Source: Candidatus Zixiibacteriota bacterium
GTDB taxonomy: Bacteria > RBG-13-66-14 > B26-G2 > WVWN01
Direction: 5' to 3'
NCBI GenBank assembly: GCA_030613505.1
Contig: JAUWLW010000023.1
Location: 1-46,486, forward strand
DNA length: 46,486 nucleotides
Made by a program: the position numbers and the translations under genes. Under the pieces are notes generated by a model that worked only from the letters and a program-made list of their open reading frames with translations, ran no database searches and had not been told where the DNA came from. Shown here piece by piece: positions 23,748-31,944 of this stretch. Each line of letters begins with the position of its first letter. The stretch's first letter is position 1.

Positions 23748-24557
23748 CTAGCGAGTGTGGGCTTTATTGCGCAGGATGGTTTTATAGTCGATTCCCGCGG
23801 CGCCGATGGCGTCGCCCCACGAGCCGAAGCGCCTGAAAGCCGCGGAGAAGAGGCTGGGGTCGTGGCGCTGCATGTACCCGCTGGCCAGCTTCCCGCCCGA
23901 GTGATATCTCTCTTGGATCTCTTCGATTATGCGCTCGGGCGTCCACTTCCGGTTCTTGAAACTCTTCTTGACGAGTTCTTCCGGCAAACCCGCGGCGCGC
24001 AACGCGTTTTGCCAATTTCCGAACCTGCGGTACGCCGCAGAATAGAGGAGCAAGTTCTCTTTGGTCATGTTGCCGTAGGAAAGGCGATCCGGAGGTAATT
24101 CGCGGATCATTTTTACTATTTTTTCCCTGGTCCATGACGTGTAACGCGTACCCGCCGCTTTATTTACCTCGTCGTAGTCGTAGCCCGCGGCCTCCAGCGC
24201 CTTGCGCCACGAACCGAATTCCCGGCGCGCTGCCGAATGGAGGGCGACGTTGTTTTTGTACACGTACCAGAGTTTGTCGAATGGGACCTTTTTTACCTCC
24301 GCCAGGACGCGCGCGCGGTCCCATTTGGTAATCTTCTTCACCGCTTCGCGCCGGCTTTCCTTCTTAATCGAATCGTAATCGATGCCGGCGGCTTTTACGG
24401 CGTCGCTCCAGCTCCTGTAATACCGCAGCGCGGCGCTATAGAGGGCGGAGTGTTCCCGGGAGACGTTTTTGACAGTGAGCCGCACGCCTTTGTCTGACAG
24501 TTGTTTTATTTCGGCGGCGATCTTTTCGCGATTCCACCGGCTTTTCTTGGGGGACAT
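23748..24557 (-). CDS. four-repeat protein, HNH-associated-repeat-like
   Basis: 269-residue basic protein made almost wholly of four repeats of about 63-71 residues. They start with W-x-R-E-K-I-type helices (Trp8, 79, 142, 205) and end in L-[YHF]-SAA-x-R-x-F-[GR]-[SN]-W-x-x-A-[LVI]-x-AAG (second Trp at 50, 117, 182, 247). This resembles the homing-endonuclease-associated repeat seen next to HNH nucleases and in DNA-binding tandem arrays; I recall the family as HNH_repeat. No HNH motif (H-N-H or HH) is present, so DNA binding without cleavage is inferred. ATG 24557 has GGAGG about 13 nt upstream. It is 40 nt after the histidine kinase gene, probably its operon partner. Confidence 0.65.
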   Translation of the reverse strand: MSPKKSRWNREKIAAEIKQLSDKGVRLTVKNVSREHSALYSAALRYYRSWSDAVKAAGIDYDSIKKESRREAVKKITKWDRARVLAEVKKVPFDKLWYVYKNNVALHSAARREFGSWRKALEAAGYDYDEVNKAAGTRYTSWTREKIVKMIRELPPDRLSYGNMTKENLLLYSAAYRRFGNWQNALRAAGLPEELVKKSFKNRKWTPERIIEEIQERYHSGGKLASGYMQRHDPSLFSAAFRRFGSWGDAIGAAGIDYKTILRNKAHTR

Positions 24558-24597
24558 AGGCTATCGAGATCCTCCTCGTGTTGTAACGTTTGCCATT

Positions 24598-25326
24598 TTA
24601 AGACAGTTTCTTGGGGATCGTTAACTTTAATTCGGCGCCGGTCGATACGTCGCCCGGCTCGAGTCGGCCGCCCAAAGATTCGGCGATGGCGCGCGCCGTA
24701 GGCAAACCCAAGCCGGACCCTTCCGGTTTCGTTGAATAGAACGGTTCGAATGCTCGAGCGGGTTCGGCTAAGCCAGGGCCGTCGTCACGTACGGTTACGA
24801 CTACGTTGTCGCCACGGTCTTCGGCGACTACGTCGACGCGGCTGGCGCCGGCCTCGAAAGAATTTAAAATAACGTTTAATAACGCTTGCTTTAAAAGGTC
24901 CGGGTCCGTTTTGACGGCGACGTCGGAGCCCGGTCCGAATTCTAACGTCACGCCGCTCGTAGCCGCCACCGGCGCGATAAACGTTTTCAGGTCGGCCAAT
25001 ACGTGGCCGAGCTTCAGCTCTTGCGTTTTGGGTACTTTGGGGCGGGCAAACCGGAGGAAAGCGGTCAACAGCTCGTCGAGCCGCCGGACCTCTCGTAAGG
25101 CGGCGTCCAGTTTATCGGCGCCCGGGCCGTTGCCTATTTGCCGCGAAAGCAAATTGAGGTTAATCGATAACGCGTTGAGTGGGTTGCGGATTTCGTGGGC
25201 GAGCGAGTTCACGAGCGTAAAGTAATAATCGTTACGCTCACCCGCGCCGCCCTCGTCGGCGTTACCGGGTGCCGCGCATTCGGGGGCGTTATTCAAGGCT
25301 ATTTCGTTTTGTGTCGTCCGATTCAA
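24598..25326 (-). CDS. soluble sensor histidine kinase
   Basis: 242-residue HisKA plus HATPase kinase. The H-box SLAHEIRNPLNAL holds phospho-acceptor His44. The ATP-binding part has N-box NVILNSFEA (Asn155), DDGPGL (181-186) and GSGLGLPTARAI (203-214). Only about 35 residues precede the H-box, with no sensor or membrane domain, so it is likely cytoplasmic and gets its signal from a partner, or is truncated. No response regulator gene lies in the window. The start is TTG 25326 with no clear Shine-Dalgarno; the start is uncertain. It follows pdxA by 44 nt and precedes the repeat protein gene by 40 nt, suggesting co-transcription. Confidence 0.85.
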   Translation of the reverse strand: MNRTTQNEIALNNAPECAAPGNADEGGAGERNDYYFTLVNSLAHEIRNPLNALSINLNLLSRQIGNGPGADKLDAALREVRRLDELLTAFLRFARPKVPKTQELKLGHVLADLKTFIAPVAATSGVTLEFGPGSDVAVKTDPDLLKQALLNVILNSFEAGASRVDVVAEDRGDNVVVTVRDDGPGLAEPARAFEPFYSTKPEGSGLGLPTARAIAESLGGRLEPGDVSTGAELKLTIPKKLS

Positions 25327-25370
25327 AATATGCGATTTGGGAATTACCTCGGCGCCGCGGGTTTATTTGG

Positions 25371-26381
25371 TCACCGCGGGCGCTCGGCGCGCACGAGTTG
25401 TGCGGCTAAATTTACGGCGTTCTTCAAGCTATCTACTTTGGCTACCCCTCGCCCTGCGATATCCAAGCCGACGCCGTGGCCGACCGACGTCCTGACGAAG
25501 GGGAGCCCCAGCGTAACGTTTACGGTTTTGTGGGGTTTCAGAACTTTGAGCGGGACCAGGCCCTGGTCGTGGTACATAGCGACCACGCCGTCGTACTTGC
25601 CCGCCAGGTGTTTGATAAACGCGGCCTCGGCGCTTACGGGCCCGTCCAGGTTTATATCCATGGCCCGGCAGGCTTCTATGGCGGGTTCAATTTCGTTGAT
25701 TTCTTCGGTGCCCAACAGGCCGCTTTCGCCGGCGTGCGGGTTCAAGCCGGTCACGACGATGCGGGGCTTTTTTACGGCAATGGTACGCAGGAATTCGTCG
25801 AAGAGGGATACGGTCCTGACGACGCGCGCCAGCTTTACTTTGGAATGGACCTTGCGTAGAGCGTAGTGTGCCGTTGCCAGGGCGACTCTTAACGAGTCGC
25901 CGAGGAAACACATGGCGTATTTAGAAGTATTCGTACGGTTGGCAAGGTAGTCTGTGTGGCCGGCGAAATAGTACCCGGCTTCGTTGATCGCCTTCTTCGA
26001 TATAGGAGCGGTCACTACGGCGTCCACTTGGTGAAGCATTACGAGGTCGGTGGCTTTTTCTACGAAGGCCATCGCTGCGCGGCCTGTCTTCGCCGTCGGC
26101 TTACCGGCCTCGACGTCTTTGGGGTTCACGGCTTTTAACGACGTGAAGTTGGGGGCGTCCGGTACGAATTTCTCGCGGCTCGGCCTCGACACTACGTTGA
26201 GTTTACGGATTTTCAATTTAAATTTCGCCGCCGCGTCCTGCAACAGCCGCTGGTCGCCAACGACGACTAAGGTAAAGTCGGTCCTCTTTAGGGCGGCGAC
26301 GTACTTGGCAACTATTTCGGGGCCTATCCCGGCGGGCTCCCCCATGGTCAACGCGATTACCGGTTGTTCGTTAACTGGCAT
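25371..26381 (-). CDS. pdxA: PdxA, 4-hydroxythreonine-4-phosphate dehydrogenase
   Basis: 336-residue NAD-dependent, metal-dependent dehydrogenase of DXP-dependent vitamin B6 synthesis. The N-terminus PVIALTMGEPAGIGPEI is typical, metal ligands are in AGHTDYLA (His142), LNPHAGESG and MYHDQGLVPLK, and the end reads RTSVGHGVGLDIAGRG. Length matches the family. A close paralogue, PdxA2, acts on threonate phosphates and cannot be excluded. It lies 48 nt after rplT on the same strand with no terminator between, so B6 synthesis may be co-transcribed with translation genes. ATG 26381 has a weak AAAGAG upstream. Confidence 0.92.
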   Translation of the reverse strand: MPVNEQPVIALTMGEPAGIGPEIVAKYVAALKRTDFTLVVVGDQRLLQDAAAKFKLKIRKLNVVSRPSREKFVPDAPNFTSLKAVNPKDVEAGKPTAKTGRAAMAFVEKATDLVMLHQVDAVVTAPISKKAINEAGYYFAGHTDYLANRTNTSKYAMCFLGDSLRVALATAHYALRKVHSKVKLARVVRTVSLFDEFLRTIAVKKPRIVVTGLNPHAGESGLLGTEEINEIEPAIEACRAMDINLDGPVSAEAAFIKHLAGKYDGVVAMYHDQGLVPLKVLKPHKTVNVTLGLPFVRTSVGHGVGLDIAGRGVAKVDSLKNAVNLAAQLVRAERPR

Positions 26382-26429
26382 GGGCGGCTCTTTCCACGCA
26401 GCCGTGAAGAAATGATTTGACGCCGGGTG

Positions 26430-26792
26430 TTAAGATTCGTTTAAAGTGCTGCGCGCGACTTCGACCAACGAACGGAAGGCGCCGGGCGATCGCGCCGCCG
26501 TTTCGGCTAACATTTTTCTGTTGAGGTTGACGCCCGCTTTCTTAAGGCCGCACATGAAGCGATTGTAAGGTAGGTCGAAAGGCCTGACGGCGGCGTTGAT
26601 GCGTGTTATCCACAAGCGTCTTAAGATGCGCCGACGGCGCCGGCGGTCGGCGTACGCGTGTTGCCGGGCTTTAAAGGCCGCGTTACGCGCGACCCGGTAG
26701 AGGTTTTTACGCGCGCCGCGAAAGCCTTTGGCCCGTTGTAGTACTTTTTTACGCCGACGGCGCCGATGAGGCGCGTTGGTAGCCCTTACCAT
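26430..26792 (-). CDS. rplT: 50S ribosomal protein L20
   Basis: 120-residue, very basic rRNA-binding protein of the large subunit, needed for early 50S assembly. It shows the conserved start RRRRRKKVLQRAKGFRGARK, RVARNAAFKARQHAYADRR, LWITRINAAVRPFDLPYNRF and GLKKAGVNLNRKMLAE. ATG 26792 has AAGGG 6 nt upstream. It follows rpmI by 22 nt, the standard infC-rpmI-rplT order. L20 represses this operon in other bacteria. Confidence 0.97.
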   Translation of the reverse strand: MVRATNAPHRRRRRKKVLQRAKGFRGARKNLYRVARNAAFKARQHAYADRRRRRRILRRLWITRINAAVRPFDLPYNRFMCGLKKAGVNLNRKMLAETAARSPGAFRSLVEVARSTLNES

Positions 26793-26814
26793 CGGAACCC
26801 TTCTTTTTGTTAGG

Positions 26815-27024
26815 TTAACGTTTGCGCCGCGCGTAGGGGAGTAACTTCTTTACTCCTTTACGGTCGACCCGGGAGACGGCGGTTTTTCGGCGGAGCCGCC
26901 GTCGCCGCCGCGGCGATTTGCCGGTCATGAGGTGGCCGCCGTACGAACGGTCCCTTATAAATTTCCCGCGTGCGGTGCGCCGGAAGCGCTTGGCGGCGCC
27001 CCGGTTGGTTTTCATCTTGGGCAT
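26815..27024 (-). CDS. rpmI: 50S ribosomal protein L35
   Basis: 69-residue small basic ribosomal protein. Family motifs PKMKTNRGAAKRFRRTARGK and GGHLMTGKSPRRRRRLRRKT are present, and the end is LLPYARRKR. ATG 27024 has AAAGGTAG upstream. Placed between infC and rplT as in most bacteria, 28 nt after infC. Confidence 0.97.
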   Translation of the reverse strand: MPKMKTNRGAAKRFRRTARGKFIRDRSYGGHLMTGKSPRRRRRLRRKTAVSRVDRKGVKKLLPYARRKR

Positions 27025-27052
27025 GTAACTACCTTTCTAACCCGGCGCGTCG

Positions 27053-27589
27053 TTAATCGCCACGGGGGGGCGATCGTTTTTGGGCGGGCGCGAGCAGCAT
27101 CGTCATATGCCTACCGTCGAGAGAAGGCGGGTTTTCGACTGCGGCGTAGCCGTCGAGCGCGGATATGATATTAGCCAATAATTCGCGGCCGCGCTCGGAG
27201 TGTGATACTTCTCGGCCCCTGAAAACAACCGTTACTTTGACGCGGTTTTTTTGCTCGAGGAATTTCTTAATGTGTTTTAATTTAAAATCTATATCGTGAG
27301 CTCCGATTTTTGAACTTATCTTTATCTCTTTGACGAGGCCGCCGGTTTGTCCTTTACGGGCTTCGCGCGACCGCTTTCGTTGCTCGTAGAGGTATTTACC
27401 GTAATCCATTATTCGGCATACGGGCGGTCTAGCTTGTGCCGCGACCTCGACTAAGTCGAGGCCTTTCTCTTCGGCTTGGGCCAACGCTTCGCGAGTGGGG
27501 ATTACGCCGACCTGCCCTCCTTCCTCGTCTATAAGGCGAACCTCCGGAACTCGTATCCGCCGGTTCACCCGGGCCCTCTTTTCTACGAT
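27053..27589 (-). CDS. infC: translation initiation factor IF-3
   Basis: About 178 residues. IF-3 binds the 30S subunit and checks the start codon and initiator tRNA. The N-domain has VNRRIRVPEVRLIDEEGGQ and RIMDYGKYLYEQ; the C-domain has KEIKISSKIGAHDIDFKLK and VKVTVVFRGREVSH. Two starts are possible. I choose ATC at 27589-27587, with a perfect AGGAGGT 8 nt upstream, since infC is known to use rare starts such as AUU that let IF-3 control its own synthesis. GTG at 27568, with AGAGGG 5 nt upstream, would give 171 residues. It heads the infC-rpmI-rplT operon. Confidence 0.93.
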   Translation of the reverse strand: MVEKRARVNRRIRVPEVRLIDEEGGQVGVIPTREALAQAEEKGLDLVEVAAQARPPVCRIMDYGKYLYEQRKRSREARKGQTGGLVKEIKISSKIGAHDIDFKLKHIKKFLEQKNRVKVTVVFRGREVSHSERGRELLANIISALDGYAAVENPPSLDGRHMTMLLAPAQKRSPPRGD

Positions 27590-27637
27590 ATCGAGTTACC
27601 TCCTAGTTAATTGTGTCGACCTTGGTTGAAGTTATGC

Positions 27638-27666
27638 CTTATACCATACTTTCGCGCATTTGTAAA
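27638..27666 (-). promoter_or_regulatory. promoter of the infC-rpmI-rplT operon
   Basis: Minus strand: TTTACA (27666-27661), 17-bp spacer, TATAAG (27643-27638). The likely start near 27631 leaves a leader of about 42 nt to the ATC start of infC, too short for a classical L20 leader attenuator. A palindrome AGCTAA-TT-TTAGCT (27666-27679) overlaps the edge of the -35 box. Confidence 0.75.
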
Positions 27667-27679
27667 GCTAATTTTAGCT

Positions 27680-28005
27680 GACGAAAATGAACATTTTATC
27701 TCTCACGTTTCGATACAGGGCCGTCGGGTTAGATTTCGGCGGCGCCGTGGATAAAACAGGGATTCCATTAGGCCGGCGTCCTTTCTACTAGGCCCCTTCC
27801 ATAGGGCCCCAAGCGCCAGCTAATATTATACGAATATGCATTGTAAAGCAAGGATTTCCCGTGCGAGAGCGTTGACGGTTACCCTCCGGGGTATCCGGCG
27901 AACCGCCAGTTACGCGCAGGTCTTTTAACGAACGTGAGAAGCCCCCTTGGCCGTTCGTTCCCGCCGTCCTTGCAGTCGTATATTAGATATGGTAGATTTA
28001 CGGCG
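27680..28005. other. intergenic stretch between divergent operons
   Basis: About 325 nt between the infC promoter and the chosen start of the UbiB-like gene. An open frame runs on the plus strand from 27934 into that gene, but its first 24 codons look non-conserved. A TTGACG (27872-27877) has no matching -10 box at 16-18 bp. I see no RNA gene, repeat or further coding region that I can support. Confidence 0.5.
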
Positions 28006-29700
28006 ATGGTCCGGCCTTTCTTGTTCCGAGGGATAGGACGTACGTACCGGCACGCGGTGCGGCTGCGGCAGATTCTGGAAGTTTTACTAGCCGAAGGTTT
28101 CGGCTTCGTCGTCGTCCGGATGAACCTGCATAAGCTCATCCGCTTGCCGAAGCGCCTTCGCCGCTCTTTGACCGCGGCCCCGTCCGCCGTAACGTTCCCC
28201 GAGCAAATCCGCCGCGTCGTCGAGGAGCTGGGCCCTACTTTTATAAAATTCGGCCAGATGTTGGCGACCCGGCCCGACGTTTTACCGGCGACGTACGTCC
28301 GCGAATTCAGCCAGCTGCAGGACCACGTAGCGCCGCTGGCGTTTAACGATATCAAACCGGTCTTGGAAGCCGAGCTCGGCCGGCCGTTCGACGAAGCCTT
28401 CGCGTCGTTCGACCCGGAGCCGTTGGCGTCGGCCTCGTTGGCGCAGGTTTACGCGGCGGTTCTCCACGGCGGCGAGGCCGTGGTAGTAAAAGTCCAACGG
28501 CCCGGCATACGGGAAGTAGTCAGGACCGACGTGGAGATTCTGCGTTACCTGGCCGTCAAACTCGACGAGCGGTTTCCGGAGCTCAGGCCAATCCAACCGC
28601 GCGAACTCGTCGGCGAATTCGCCGTCACGATTAAGCGGGAGCTCGACTTCTCGAGCGAGGCCGGGAATACGGACCGCCTGCGAAAGAACCTGGAATCGTT
28701 TGAGGGGGCGCGGGCGCCGCGTGTTTTTTGGGAATACACCACCGACCGCCTTCTCGTCGTCGAGCGGTTCGAGGGCGTCCGCGCCGACGACGTACGGGCC
28801 ATAGAGGACGCGGGGCTTGAGCGCGCCGCGTTAGCGCGCCGGCTGGTCGAGTGTTTTATGAAGCAAGTGTTCGTGGACGGGTTCTACCACGCCGACCCCC
28901 ATCCCGGGAACGTCCTCGTCGCGCCGGGGGGCGAAATCCTGCTCGTGGATTGTGGCGCTATGGGGTACCTGACCGCGGACCACTTGAATTCGCTCGGCGG
29001 GTTCCTTCTCGCTTTTAGCGAAGGAAATTACGAACGCGTCGCGACGGAAGTACTCCGGCTTGGCGGCGCCGACGAGTTGCTCGATATCAACAGGTTTAAG
29101 AGCGACGCCGCCGCAGTGGTGGCTCGGTATTACGCGATGCCGCTCCGCTACATGCGGATAGGGACGATGATCGAGGAGATTACGGTGCTCGCGTATCGCA
29201 ACGGCGTCCGGTTGCCCCGCGAGCTTGTTCTCCTAGCCAAGACCATCGTTCTTATCGAAAACCTTGCCCGCACCCTAGACCCTAACCTCCGACTGGTTGA
29301 TATCGCGGCGCCGTTCGCTCGCGACCTCGTAAAAAAGCGCTATTCCCCCGTAAGCCTCACGAAGAGTTTCGCGTACGGCGTATCCGACTTAAACTATTAC
29401 CTGAACGAAGTGCCCCGCGACGTCAGCGTTTTAATCAAAAAGCTACTGCGCGGTAACGTCAAGTTTGGCCTCGATCACCTTGGCCTTTCCGATGCAATAG
29501 GGGAGTTGGACCGGTCGATGAATCGGCTGTCCTTCGCCGTCGTCGTCGCGTCCATCGTCGTAGGCTCGGCGCTGATCTTCGCCTCGGGGATAGGGCCGCA
29601 CGCGTACGGCTACCCGATATTAGGCGTCGTCGGTTTCGTATTCGCCGGCCTTCTCGGTTTGTCGCTCGTGTTCGCGATACTGCGCTCGGGGCGTTTATAG
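28006..29700 (+). CDS. UbiB/AarF/ABC1 family atypical kinase
   Basis: 564-residue membrane-associated atypical kinase/ATPase. The family's KxGQ motif is in GPTFIKFGQMLATRPDVLP, the Ala-rich loop that replaces the Gly-rich loop is ASASLAQVYAA, the lysine is in VVVKVQRPG, the catalytic loop reads HADPHPGNVLV and the DFG-like motif is LVDCGAMG. Two C-terminal membrane helices end the protein. UbiB supports quinone synthesis; other ABC1 members act in lipid metabolism, so the role is not fixed. I start at ATG 28006 (MVRPFLFRG), where family similarity begins; ATG 27934 in frame is the alternative. Shine-Dalgarno is weak. The AMMECR1 lipoprotein gene follows after 2 nt. Confidence 0.88.
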   Translation: MVRPFLFRGIGRTYRHAVRLRQILEVLLAEGFGFVVVRMNLHKLIRLPKRLRRSLTAAPSAVTFPEQIRRVVEELGPTFIKFGQMLATRPDVLPATYVREFSQLQDHVAPLAFNDIKPVLEAELGRPFDEAFASFDPEPLASASLAQVYAAVLHGGEAVVVKVQRPGIREVVRTDVEILRYLAVKLDERFPELRPIQPRELVGEFAVTIKRELDFSSEAGNTDRLRKNLESFEGARAPRVFWEYTTDRLLVVERFEGVRADDVRAIEDAGLERAALARRLVECFMKQVFVDGFYHADPHPGNVLVAPGGEILLVDCGAMGYLTADHLNSLGGFLLAFSEGNYERVATEVLRLGGADELLDINRFKSDAAAVVARYYAMPLRYMRIGTMIEEITVLAYRNGVRLPRELVLLAKTIVLIENLARTLDPNLRLVDIAAPFARDLVKKRYSPVSLTKSFAYGVSDLNYYLNEVPRDVSVLIKKLLRGNVKFGLDHLGLSDAIGELDRSMNRLSFAVVVASIVVGSALIFASGIGPHAYGYPILGVVGFVFAGLLGLSLVFAILRSGRL

Positions 29701-29702
29701 AA

Positions 29703-30419
29703 GTGGCGCGTAAGAATATGAGGACTAAGTGCGAAGGGTTTGTGGTATGGTTCTGCCTCGCCGCGTTGTTTGTGGCCGGGGGGGCCTGTAAAAGAAAGGA
29801 GCCGGTTAAAGTGAGCCCGCCGGAGAGCGCTGAAGTCCCGCGCGAAGAGGGAACGCCGGCAACAACGCCGGTCGAGAAGGAGCTTTTAAGAATTGCCCGC
29901 GAGACGTTGCGCGCCGCGGTGGAAGAGGGCCGGACGTACGAGCCGCCCCGGCCTGAATCGGCGGAGCTACTCGAGGAACGCGGCGTCTTCGTGACGTTGA
30001 AAAGCCGCGGCATGTTACGCGGCTGCATCGGCTACGTCCTGCCGACGGTGCCGCTCTACCTCGCCGTCCGCGATATGGCCATAAACTCGGCGCTGCGCGA
30101 CCCGCGCTTCCCGCCCGTGGCCCCGGCCGAACTACCAGGACTATATATCGAGATATCGATTATGACCCTCCTCCAACCGGTAGAAGATCCGAACGAGATC
30201 GTCGTCGGCGAGGACGGCCTGGTCATCGAAGCGGGAGGCCGCAGCGGCCTATTGTTGCCCCAGGTGGCGCCGGAGCAGGGGTGGAACCGCGAACAGTTTC
30301 TGGAGGGCATTTGTATGAAAGCGGGCCTCCCGCCCGACGCCTACACGCGGGAAGACGCCAAACTTCAAAAATTCCAGGCCCATATCTTCGGCGGCCCGTA
30401 CCTCGAGCCGGCGGCGTAA
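29703..30419 (+). CDS. AMMECR1-domain lipoprotein
   Basis: 238 residues. An N-terminal membrane-signal segment ends in a lipobox-like AGGAC (Cys at about residue 29), then a Pro/Glu-rich linker, then an AMMECR1 domain from about residue 55 to the end: VFVTLKSRGMLRGCIGYV with the invariant RGCIG, INSALRDPRFPPV, LLLPQVAPEQGWNREQFLEG and CMKAGLPPDAY. AMMECR1 domains are known from the human AMMECR1 protein and from cytosolic bacterial/archaeal proteins, often near MEMO and radical SAM genes. Here none of those is adjacent, and the predicted lipid anchor puts the domain outside the cytoplasm, which is unusual. GTG 29703 or ATG 29718 may be the start. Confidence 0.85.
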   Translation: MARKNMRTKCEGFVVWFCLAALFVAGGACKRKEPVKVSPPESAEVPREEGTPATTPVEKELLRIARETLRAAVEEGRTYEPPRPESAELLEERGVFVTLKSRGMLRGCIGYVLPTVPLYLAVRDMAINSALRDPRFPPVAPAELPGLYIEISIMTLLQPVEDPNEIVVGEDGLVIEAGGRSGLLLPQVAPEQGWNREQFLEGICMKAGLPPDAYTREDAKLQKFQAHIFGGPYLEPAA

Positions 30420-30456
30420 TATGCCCACCTTTTTTACCCGATAGAGGAGAAGCGCG

Positions 30457-31944
30457 ATGAAAAACCTATGTTTTATACTACTATTTTTTGCCGGCGTCTT
30501 AGCCTGGGCCGCTCAGCCGTTCACCATACTCTTCTTCAACGACTTCCACGCGCACCTCGAGCCGTTCGAGGTCCCGGGAACGGAAGGAGAGGTGGGGGGC
30601 CTTGCGCGCCTTGCCGGCCTGGCGGACGAAGTCCGCGCCGAAAATGAAGTTGCCGGCGTGCCGACCTTCCTCTTGATCGCCGGCGACGCGCTGCAGGGGA
30701 CGCCGTACTCGACGGTTTACCGCGGCGAGGTCGAATTCGCGTGCTTGAACGAGATGGCGGTGAGCGCGATGTGCCTCGGCAACCACGAGTTCGACTACGG
30801 CCAGGAGAACCTGCGCCACCTCATAGAGTTGGCGGATTTCCCCGTGATTAGCGCCAACGTTTCGGCGGCGGAGGAGGCCGGGAACGCGGCTTTTACGAAA
30901 GGGTTCACGTGGCTCGAGGCGGGCGATAAAAGGGTTCTCGTGATAGGTCTAACCACGGCCGAGACGCCCATCACGACGGCGCCGCGCAACGTCGTCGGCC
31001 TGGCGTTCGCCGACCCGGCGGCGACGGCGAAGGCCGTGATAAGTGAGTACGGCGAAGACGCTGACGCGATAGTGGCGCTTACGCACCTCGGCTTCGAGAA
31101 CGACCTCGCCCTCGCCGGCGACGTACCCGAGTTGGACGTGATCGTCGGCGGCCATACTCACACGAAAGTCGACGAGCCGGCCAAAGTCGGCAAGACGCTC
31201 GTCTGTTCCGCGTACGAGTACGGGATATACTTAGGCCGGATGGACTTGGGGGTGGGCGACGACGGCGAGCTTAGTTTGATGGGTTATGAACTTATGCCCG
31301 TCACCGGGGCGGCGCCGTCGGACGAAGCCGTTGCGGCTGTCATCGAGGAATACAAGAAGGGCCTTTCGGAGAAGCTCGACGTCGTCGTCGGCACCGTAGA
31401 TACCGTCCTAAATCGGAAGGCGGTTACGGAAAAGGAGACCAACTTCGGCGACTTCGTCGCGGACCTGATGCGCGAGGCGACGGGGGCGGACGTAGCGCTG
31501 GTGAACGGCGGCGGCGTCCGTGCGGATTTGGGCCCGGGCGAGATTACGTTGGGCGACGTCCTGACCGCGCTACCGTTCGGCAACGAGGTCGTCGTTCTCG
31601 ACGTGCCGGGGGCTACGCTGCGCCAGGCTTTCGAGTTGTGCGCCCGGGAGAAAGTGGGCGAAGGCGGCTTTTTACAGGTCTCGGGTTGTGAATACGCCGT
31701 CGGCCCGGGTAGTATACTGGCGGCCGTGAACGTGGGTGGGGGACCGCTCGACGACGGCGTCACCTACAAGGTTGCGATGCCGGACTTCCTTGCTGAGGGT
31801 GGTGACGGGTACGGGATGTTTGCGTCGCTCGAGCCGGCATATAAGACCGGCCTCGTCCTCTACGACGTCGTAGCCTCAGGCCTGCGCGAAGGCCGGGCCG
31901 TCCCGGAACTGCCGGCGGGAAGGATAGAGTTTGTAGGCGAATGA
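30457..31944 (+). CDS. secreted 5'-nucleotidase (UshA-like)
   Basis: 495 residues. Signal peptide (MKNLCFILLF to about residue 19), then a dimetal phosphoesterase domain with LFFNDFHAH (Asp29, His31), AGDALQG, LGNHEFDYG, ALTHLGFENDLAL and VGGHTHTKV, followed by the C-terminal 5'-nucleotidase domain from about residue 310 (NFGDFVADLMREATGADVAL, NGGGVRADL, EGGDGYGMF). Such enzymes hydrolyse nucleotides or related phosphate esters in the periplasm to recover phosphate and nucleosides. ATG 30457 has GAGGAG about 8 nt upstream. It overlaps the next gene by 4 nt (ATGA), a sign of coupling. Confidence 0.92.
   Translation: MKNLCFILLFFAGVLAWAAQPFTILFFNDFHAHLEPFEVPGTEGEVGGLARLAGLADEVRAENEVAGVPTFLLIAGDALQGTPYSTVYRGEVEFACLNEMAVSAMCLGNHEFDYGQENLRHLIELADFPVISANVSAAEEAGNAAFTKGFTWLEAGDKRVLVIGLTTAETPITTAPRNVVGLAFADPAATAKAVISEYGEDADAIVALTHLGFENDLALAGDVPELDVIVGGHTHTKVDEPAKVGKTLVCSAYEYGIYLGRMDLGVGDDGELSLMGYELMPVTGAAPSDEAVAAVIEEYKKGLSEKLDVVVGTVDTVLNRKAVTEKETNFGDFVADLMREATGADVALVNGGGVRADLGPGEITLGDVLTALPFGNEVVVLDVPGATLRQAFELCAREKVGEGGFLQVSGCEYAVGPGSILAAVNVGGGPLDDGVTYKVAMPDFLAEGGDGYGMFASLEPAYKTGLVLYDVVASGLREGRAVPELPAGRIEFVGE

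Noticed and set aside
27780-27815. Imperfect GGCCC/GGGCC hairpin upstream of infC as a leader attenuator
   Set aside because: It lies upstream of the best infC promoter (27638-27666), so it would not be in the mRNA, and it lacks a T run.
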